Notes under the pieces: model-generated
Seen by the model: only the letters and a program-made list of their open reading frames with translations
Database searches by the model: none
Told to the model about the DNA's origin: nothing
In this document: one piece after another, positions 1 to 8,900 of the stretch
How the letters are laid out: each line of letters opens with the position of its first letter
Numbering within the stretch: position 1 is the stretch's first letter
From: Sipunculus nudus
Lineage: Eukaryota > Annelida > Sipuncula > Golfingiida > Sipunculidae
NCBI GenBank assembly: GCA_026874595.1
Contig: CM049308.1
Span: 1,391,001-1,455,000, forward strand
Direction of reading: 5' to 3'
DNA length: 64,000 nt
Position numbers and translations under genes: made by a program

Positions 1-2882
1 TAGTCAGGGTCTGCTGAATCCATGAGACTGGAGGTATACCACTAGTACAATATAATCTTAGTCAGGGTCTGATGAATCCATGAGACTGGAGGTATACCAC
101 TAGTACTATATAATCTTAGTCAGGGTCTGCTGAATCCATGAGACTGGAGTATACCACTAGTACTATATAATCTTAGTCACGGTCTGCTGAATCCATGAGA
201 CTTGAGGTATACCACTAGTACAATATAATCTTAGTCAGGGTCTGCTGAATCCATGAGACTGGAGGTATACTACTAGTACAATATAATCTTAGTCAGGATC
301 TGCTAAATCCATGAGACTGGAGGTATACCACTAGTACAATATAATCTTAGTCAGGATCTGCTGAATCCATGAGACTGGAGGTATACCACTAGTACAATAT
401 AATCTTAGTCAGGGTCTGCTGAATCCATGAGACTGGAGGTATACCACTAGTATAATATAATCTTAGTCAGGATCTGCTAAATCCATGAGACTGGAGGTAT
501 ACCACTAGTACAATATAATCTTAGTCATGATCTGCTAAATCCATGAGACTGGAGGTATACCACTAGTACAATATAATCTTAGTCAGGGTCTGCTGAATCC
601 ATGAGACTGGAGGTATACCACTAGTACAATATAATCTTAGTCAGGGTCTGCTGAATCCATGAGACTGGAGGTATACCACTAGTACAATATAATCTTAGTC
701 AGGATCTGCTAAATCCATGAGACTGGAGGTATACCACTAGTACAATATAATCTTAGTCAGGATCTGCTAAATCCATGAGACTGGAGGTATACCATTAGTA
801 CAATATAATCTTAGTCAGGGTCTGCTGAATCCATGAGACTGGAGGTATACCACTAGTACAATATAATCTTAGTCAGGGTCTGCTGAATCCATGAGACTTG
901 AGGTATACCACTAGTACAATATAATCTTAGTCATGGTCTGCTGAATCCATGAGACTGGAGGTATACCACTAGTACAATATAATCTTAGTCAGGGTCTGCT
1001 GAATCCATGAGACTGGAGGTATACCACTAGTACAATATAATCTTAGTCAGGGTCTGCTGAATCCATGAGACTGGAGGTATACCACTAGTACAATATAATC
1101 TTAGTCATGGTCTGCTAAATCCATGAGACTGGAGGTATACTACTAGTACAATATAATCTTAGTCATGGTCTGCTGAATCCATGAGACTGGAGGTATACCA
1201 CTAGTACAATATAATCTTAGTCATGGTCTGCTGAATCCATGAGACTGGAGGTATACCACTAGTACAATATAATCTTAGTCAGGGTCTGCTGAATCCATGA
1301 GACTGGAGGTATACCACTAGTACAATATAATCTTAGTCAGGATCTGCTAAATCCATGAGACTGGAGGTATACCACTAGTACAATATAATCTTAGTCAGGG
1401 TCTGCTGAATCCATGAGACTGGAGGTATACCACTAGTACAATATAATCTTAGTCAGGATCTGCTAAATCCATGAGACTGGAGGTATACCACTAGTACAAT
1501 ATAATCTTAGTCAGGATCTGCTAAATCCATGAGACTGGAGGTATACCATTAGTACAATATAATCTTAGTCAGGGTCTGCTGAATCCATGAGACTGGAGGT
1601 ATACCACTAGTGCAATATAATCTTAGTCAGGATCTGCTAAATCCATGAGACTGAAGGTATACCACTAGTACTATATAATCTTAGTCAGGGTCTGCTGAAT
1701 CCCTGAGACTGGAGGTATACCACTAGTGCAATATGATCTTAGTCAGGATCTGCTTAATCCATGAGACTGGAGTATACCACTAGTACTATATAATCTTAGT
1801 CAGGGTCTGCTGAATCCATGAGACTGGAGGTATACCACTAGTGCAATATAATCTTAGTCAGGGTCTGCTGAATCCATGAGACTGGAGGTATACCACTAGT
1901 ACAAAATAATCTTAGTCAGGGTCAGCTGAATCCATGAGACTGGAAGTATACCACTAGTACAATATAATCTTAGTCAGGGTCTGCTGAATCCATGAGACTG
2001 GAGGTATACCACTAGTACTATATAATCTTAGTCAGGGTCTGCTGAATCCATGAGACTGGAGTATACCACTAGTACAATATAATCTTAGTCAGGATCTGCT
2101 GAATCCATGAGACAAAGTATACCACTAGTACAATATAATCTTAGTCAGGGTCTGCTGAATCCATGAGACTGGAGGTATACCACTAGTACAATATAATCTT
2201 AGTCAGGATCTGCTAAATCCATGAGACTGGAGTATACCACTAGTACTATATAATCTTAGTCAGTGTCTGCTGAATCCATGAGACTGTAGGTATACCACTA
2301 GTACTATATAATCTTAGTCAGGGTCTGCTGAATCCATGAGACTTGAGGTATACCACTAGTACAATATAATCTTAGTCAGGATCTGCTAAATCCATGAGAC
2401 TGGAGTATACCACTAGTACTATATAATCTTAGTCAGTGTCTGCTGAATCTATGAGACTGGAGGTAAACCACTAGTATACTATATAATCTTAGTCAGGGTC
2501 TGCTGAATCCATGAGACTTGAGGTATACCACTATTACTATATAATCTAAGTCATGGTCTGCTGAATCCCTGTAACTGAAGGTATACCACTAGTACTATAT
2601 ACTCTTAGTCAGGGTCTGCTGAATCCCTGAGACTGGAGGTATACCACTAGTACAATATAATCTTAGTCAGGGTCTGCTGAATCCATGAGACTGGAGGTAT
2701 ACCACTAGTACAATATAATCTTAGTCAGGGTCTGCTGAATCCATGAGAATGGAGATATACCACTAGTACAAAATAATCTTAGTCATGGTCTGCTGAGTCC
2801 AAGAGACGGGAGGTGTATGACTAGTTCTATATAATTTTAGTCACGGTATAATGAATCCCTAAGAGTGCATGGAGTCTCTCAC
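1..2882. repeat. 58-bp satellite array, about 49 copies
   Basis: Head-to-tail units of 58 bp (core TAGTCAGGGTCTGCTGAATC followed by CATGAGACTGGAGGTATACC). Variants include GGATCTGCTAAAT versus GGGTCTGCTGAAT and one- to four-base deletions. Units become degenerate from about 2450 and end almost at the donor of the polymerase-like exon at 2883. The array runs off the left edge, so its full length is unknown. It lies in an intron of that minus-strand gene. No conserved reading frame. Confidence 0.97.
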
Positions 2883-2972
2883 CTTTTGCCCACACTTTGA
2901 TGACTCTCAATGCATCCAGAAACACTTCTTCATTGGGTATCTGAGACTTTAACGCAGAACATTCTCTGATAC
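2883..2972 (-). CDS. Polymerase-like gene, exon f (IKVWAK helix)
   Basis: Ninety bases, phase 1 at both ends, encoding IRECSALKSQIP and NEEVFLDALRVIKVWAK. The second part matches the poly(A)-polymerase helix FRLTLRAIKLWAKRR. The acceptor is ACTAAACTTTCAG and the donor GCAAAAG|GTGAGA. The next exon should begin like RRxIYSNxxGFLGG; it must lie left of the window, beyond the satellite. Confidence 0.8.
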
Positions 2973-5900
2973 CTGAAAGTTTAGTAAAATAGGAACTTAC
3001 TGACAAGGGTGAACATTTGTCATGCACTGTTAAATAATAAACAGAACTCAATACAAGACTAATTTCCACAAGTTTTCTTTCTTTCAGAGGCAATGGTGAA
3101 GTGGATCTATCAATAACACAAGCAAGAAACTTGGGTTGACCAGTTGTCAGTGTCACATTATGATTCAGTAAATTCTGACCACCCGGTCACATGATAACTA
3201 GATGTCTAAATTATCACGTTATCACAAGGGATAGGCTGCACAGCTTTAATATTAGATAAAAATTGATCCAAAATAAATATCAGGCGCAAATCTGTGCCTA
3301 TTACACAGAACCATGTCAGTTTAAGATACTCGGCTATTAGAGAGCTAGCACAAACAGGGGTAGGACTGAGCAATAATGGGGAGACATTAATGAGTATATG
3401 ACCTCAGATATAAGGTCAAGGTTAAAAGTATATATCAGGAGCAGATCTGCTAAGTTAACACATTGGGCAGATCCATAAGTACTGAAAGATAATGTGATGA
3501 TAATGTTATGTGTTCATATTATTAACTTGCCATTAATACTTCTGGCTGAGAGGATATCCATATCTTTCAGCAAGGTCATGTCACTGAAGTCAAGGTCATT
3601 TGGCAGTTCATCCAAAGGTAAACAGGAAAGGCACAAATCAACCTGAAACATTCATATCTGTTGTTATGAAAATACATCTTTGCTTTAAAGTATTTATTAG
3701 CATATTTCAAATTTTGGAAAAAAAAATTAGGCAAAAAAAACATTTGTTCATAAATTCATAATGGCAGCACTAAACTTTTGATGATTTAAAAATTACATTC
3801 AAGTATATTTAAAACAAGAATCTGTCTATTTTTAGCTTTCATGTGAAAACAAAAGATATACATGTACTAGACTCAACAAATACTTAAACATTTCGTGTTA
3901 AATAACATGAATTACACCTATTGATAAGATTTTTACCTATGGACAATATGTATGAAGTACAACACAATCCTAGGACATTTGTTTGGTCTTACCTCAACAC
4001 CATGGAAAAGGAATTTTATGACTGGTACATATGCTCCTTCAATTGCCTGGGGAACAACAAACAACATTGTTATTAACATTTATTTTTAATCATGACAATA
4101 ATAGTCACTTCTCCTGGCTTGTCATCAGGGACCATTAAACAGTATGCATCACCTTCATACTACTTTAACTGAATAATTATCTAATGTTTAAAGGGACCTA
4201 TTCACATACCAGGTATGTAAAATATACACCAAATCAAGTATTTTCTCCTTAAAATAATATGTTATCTGCCATGCAATATTTCATTTGCTTACTCCTGTAC
4301 ACAAGTGGGAAAAAAATCTACCTCCAGGCATAAAAATGTAGTGCAAAATATAAACGTAGCCACCTGTCTTATGTACTGCAAGACTTCACAAATCAAGTTT
4401 AATTTTTTTAACTTCAGCCCAGTGAATCTTCCTTGTTTCTTCTGACATGTTACTTCTTCTTGTTTGGGAGTTGTCATACATCATGTGTAAGATTGGATCT
4501 CTGGTCATGCAGTCTTATTAAAGTAAACAGACAGATTGTGTTTACTCACAAGCGTAACCAAAATAATGTATAAATTAGGTTATTGGAGAGAGTAAGTCCA
4601 TGTGCTGGTATGGTGTAAGCCGGTGTTGCTTGGAAACTTTTGTATTCAGCTAAGGGACACTAATGGCTTGAGATAAAAACATATTTTATTGCAAATTTTT
4701 GAATGCCTTTAATGTTATGTAATTATACTGATGTATCATGCATCTTCACATGAAATGCTTGTAGGGAAGACTGCAGGGGGTAGCGCAGCTAACTTTAGAT
4801 TTAGATACTAATCAAGGCAAGCAAACATATTCCAAATGTCATTATGTTATTATACAACAGACTTGCCTTTGAAAAAATATTAACATAGATTTAACCTTAA
4901 CTGAATCCAATTCCAGGTTATTTTTATGTGCTTTTTCAAAATGTGGGTCCTGTGACCTTAACCTATGACCTTGTGACCAACGAATCTGAGAACTTACTAT
5001 CCTTGAACATCCAGCATTTTGATTTTCATAACAAACCTTTAAAAAAGTTGACCCAGTGACCTTGACCTCTGACCAGGTAACCTCAAAACTACAGATTTCT
5101 TCTACTTTGGGCAGGTAAGCCATGTGTGAAAGATGGAAGGTTTGGGATGAAAAGTTTGATTTGCAATGTATTAAAAACCTTTTAAAAGATGTGGGTCCTG
5201 TGACCTTCATCTTTGACCTTGGAACCCCAAAATCAAAATGATTCTTCCTTTCATGGTTGGTCATTATTAAATCAAGTTTGAAGACAATCTGACTATAAAT
5301 ATAATAAATATAATAAATACAATATCTTCCATAAACTAATTTGTGAATGGACGGGCCCTGTGACCTATGACCTTTGACCCTGTGACCCAAAAATCTAAAA
5401 GAATCTTCCCCTATAGGCAGGTGAGCAATATCTCGAAGATGGAAGGTTTGAAATGAAATGTATGGCTGAAAATGCATCTAAAATATTGTTAGAAAATATC
5501 TGTCCTGTGACCTTAACCTTTGAATTCATGACTACAAAATCAATAGTTTTCTTACTTTAGTGGTGGGCCATATATAAATCAAGTTTGAAACCAACAGGTC
5601 AAACCAAACTAGAGTTATCATCTGGAAACTAATTTGTGGACAGATGGCCCCTGTGACCTTTACCTTGACCTTGTGAACCCAAATTCAATAAGGTTCTTTC
5701 CCTCTAGACAGGTCAGCTATATGCACAAGATGGAAGTTTGGGATGAAAAGTTTGGCTTAAAATGCATCCACATTTTTTTTTTGTTTCATTTTGGGTTCTG
5801 TGACCTTGAACTTTGACCTGATGACCACAAAATCATTTGGGTTCTTGCTGTAACAAAATTGGTGGAATGACAGATGGACAGACAGATGGACAGATGGATG

Positions 5901-8900
5901 GACAGGGTGATTACTATAGGGCACCTACTTATGATCAATAAACACACCAGGTTTCTGGACACTAGATGAAACTACAACTGAGAAACTGACATGATTGCTG
6001 TCATATCATAGTCTAAAAACAGACAAAAATTATTAAAAACTAGAATATGGGTAGTCGACAAGCCATTACGTGTATCCGCCAAAATCAGAGAAGGACGGGT
6101 GAAGTGAGGCATGGATTGAGTGGCAAGGGGATATAGAGTTACATGTGTTACATATTAGAATGGATCTCTGCCACATAAACATGATTGTAGGTGGTGCCAT
6201 CTGTTATTTGAATGAGAAACTATCCAAGATGTATACACATGCAAAATTTCATGTGGAAAAATCAAACCACTGCAGAGATATGAGTGATTTTATCCCACAG
6301 CAGACAAACAGATGGACCCTGTGCAAAAATGGCTGCAGGTGGCACCACCATTTTTGTGTATGTTATAAAGCTATCCAAGGGCTACATTTGTGTAAAATTT
6401 TTTTTCCTGATTGGGCAAACGGTTCCGGAGATATAAGCATTAATGTCTGCAGCGTGAACATGAATGTAGGTGACGCCACCTGTCATAAAATCAAGAAAGC
6501 TATCCAGGATGTATATGCATGCCGAATTACAGGTAATTTGGTCAAACCACTGCAGAGATATGAGTGATTTTAACCTAAGGCAGACAAACAGATGGACGCT
6601 GTGCAAAAATGGCTGCAGGTGGCGCCACCATTTTTGTGTATATTATAAATCTATCCAAGGGCTACATTTGTGTAAAATTTTTTTTCCTGATTGGGCAAAC
6701 GGTTCCGGAGATATAAGCATTAATGTCTGCAGCGTGAACATGAATGTAGGTGGCGCCACCTGTCATAAAATCAAGAAAGCTATCTAGGATGTATATGCAT
6801 GCCAAATTTTAAGTGAATTAGTCAAACCACTGCAGAGATATGAGTGATTTTAACCCAAGGCAGATGAACAGATGGACACTGTGCAAACATGGTTGCAGGT
6901 GGCGCCACCTTTTTTTGTGTATGTTATATAGCTATCCCAGGGCTACATTTGTGTAAAAATTTGGTCAAACGGTTCCTGAGATATTTGGGTTTATGTGTGA
7001 AAACAGATGCACAAAGGGACGCTGGGCAGAGAGGAAAAGTCAGAGGTCAAGGTCACTTGGTTAGGCACCAGTTCACATGTGACCTGATAATCTGTGTAAG
7101 TTTCGGAAAAATCTGTCCAGTAGTCTCAGAGGAGTTCTCCGGAAACGAACGCGGCGGCGGAACCTGGTCAAAAACATAGTATCCGCAAAACTTCGTTTTG
7201 GCAGATACAATTAGAAAAAAATATACAAGTGGCACCACCAGTTTTTGGGGATTATAAACTAGTCATGGTCAATATTCAAGGCAACTGACTTCCATGAATA
7301 TTCACTCAGAAGTTTCTAGGGCCAGTGGTTACTACTTCTGCCTTTTCAAATGGATGGCTGGACAGATGACGAACAAAGCACCATATCTATACCTCAGTTG
7401 ACTTTCAGTCAGCTGAGCTGAAAACTGTTGCCACATCTATGAGCACTTTCAACTTGGCTGTGATGTCACACAAAAAGAAACCCCTGTGACTGAAAATTCT
7501 GGAACTCATCTAAAACTTAGTATTTCTGACACTGTAAGCCCCATATTTTCAGAGAAGAATCAAAACAACATATATTTCTACATTTTAGTCATTTCTAAAA
7601 TTTGCCTGTAACAACACACTTTGCACCAGCCAAACAAATCAGTTTCCAGTCTCTGTCCTGGATGATTTGCTCAATACACATAACACTGCCAGGTGCTATT
7701 AGGTTTACCTAACCTTAAGTTCTTCTTCAACCAAGTTGAAGTAAAATGGAAAACTTATGAACTGATTATTTTGTTGCTTCTGCTTTCACTTAGTAGTTAT
7801 GAAGTCCATGTATGTGAGTAAAACCAGCTTTATAATAATATTAAATGCTTGCAAGTAGCACAACAATCTGTGTGTTATTTATAAAATGTTATAAATTTGT
7901 TTGATCACTATTGCAAAAGGGTAGCATATAGGCCTGAGGCCCACATGGCTAATAAGGCTGCCTAAAGGCCCATAGCTAACAAGTCCGCCCTAATAATTTT
8001 ATTAAATGGCCGTACACATTATCAACACAAATTGTCACTCTATTTTTACCCGGTACTTACAGCAAAACACTGCAATAGCTAATATGCACTGGCACCTTCA
8101 CACATAAAGGGTCCTGGTTAGTTAGTTTCCTTCCAGGGTAGTGAGTCACTGGGTACAGTGATGTCACATGACTCAAGATGCTTGTCAGTTTCATTGTGCT
8201 GGGCTGATATGAGCCCCCTTTTTTAAATCAGTGTATAAGCCAAGAAATGAACCTTGAATGACATGTCATATAACTTATGCTAGAGGCTCTGAATCTTGTA
8301 AATGATGTGTGATAAATACTACTGGAGTGAACTGAAGAAACCACTAACCCTGATAGTGGTGATGTCTGAATATTCTAAAGCATCCCTTGAAATGTGATGA
8401 AGAAATCACTCACCCTGATACTGGTGATGCCTGAATGACACTGAAGCATCCCTAGAAATGTGATGAAGAAATCTTCCCTGTCCACTGAGCTGGGAACAAT
8501 GGCAACTGCATCTACATCACCTCCTAGAAAATGTATCTAGAGATAAACTAGAGGGCACAGAGTGGAGAGCAAAATACCTCCACCTAAAACATGTAAAATA
8601 ATAAAATCTTCAGAAACCTTATAAAATTTATTCAAATTTGCTGAGTTTGCATGTCATAGATGTTAATGAATATATATAATGGTTAAATGTTTAAATTAAA
8701 TACATGTTTTAAGGGATCATTGCCAATACACATGCAAGTATGATGGAATAGCAGAATCTTATTTTCTCTTTATGTTATAGAAATTGAACTTGAAAATATG
8801 CATTAACAAAATGTTCTGAGTGTCGCAAAATGTTTATGAACATTATATCATGAAAACCTGACATCATCTAAAATATATATATACAGGTTGAAAACAATAA

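Noticed and set aside
4842-5477. 211-codon minus-strand frame
   Set aside because: It lies wholly in the TGACCT repeat, has repetitive low-quality composition, crosses the polymerase-like gene's intron and matches no family.
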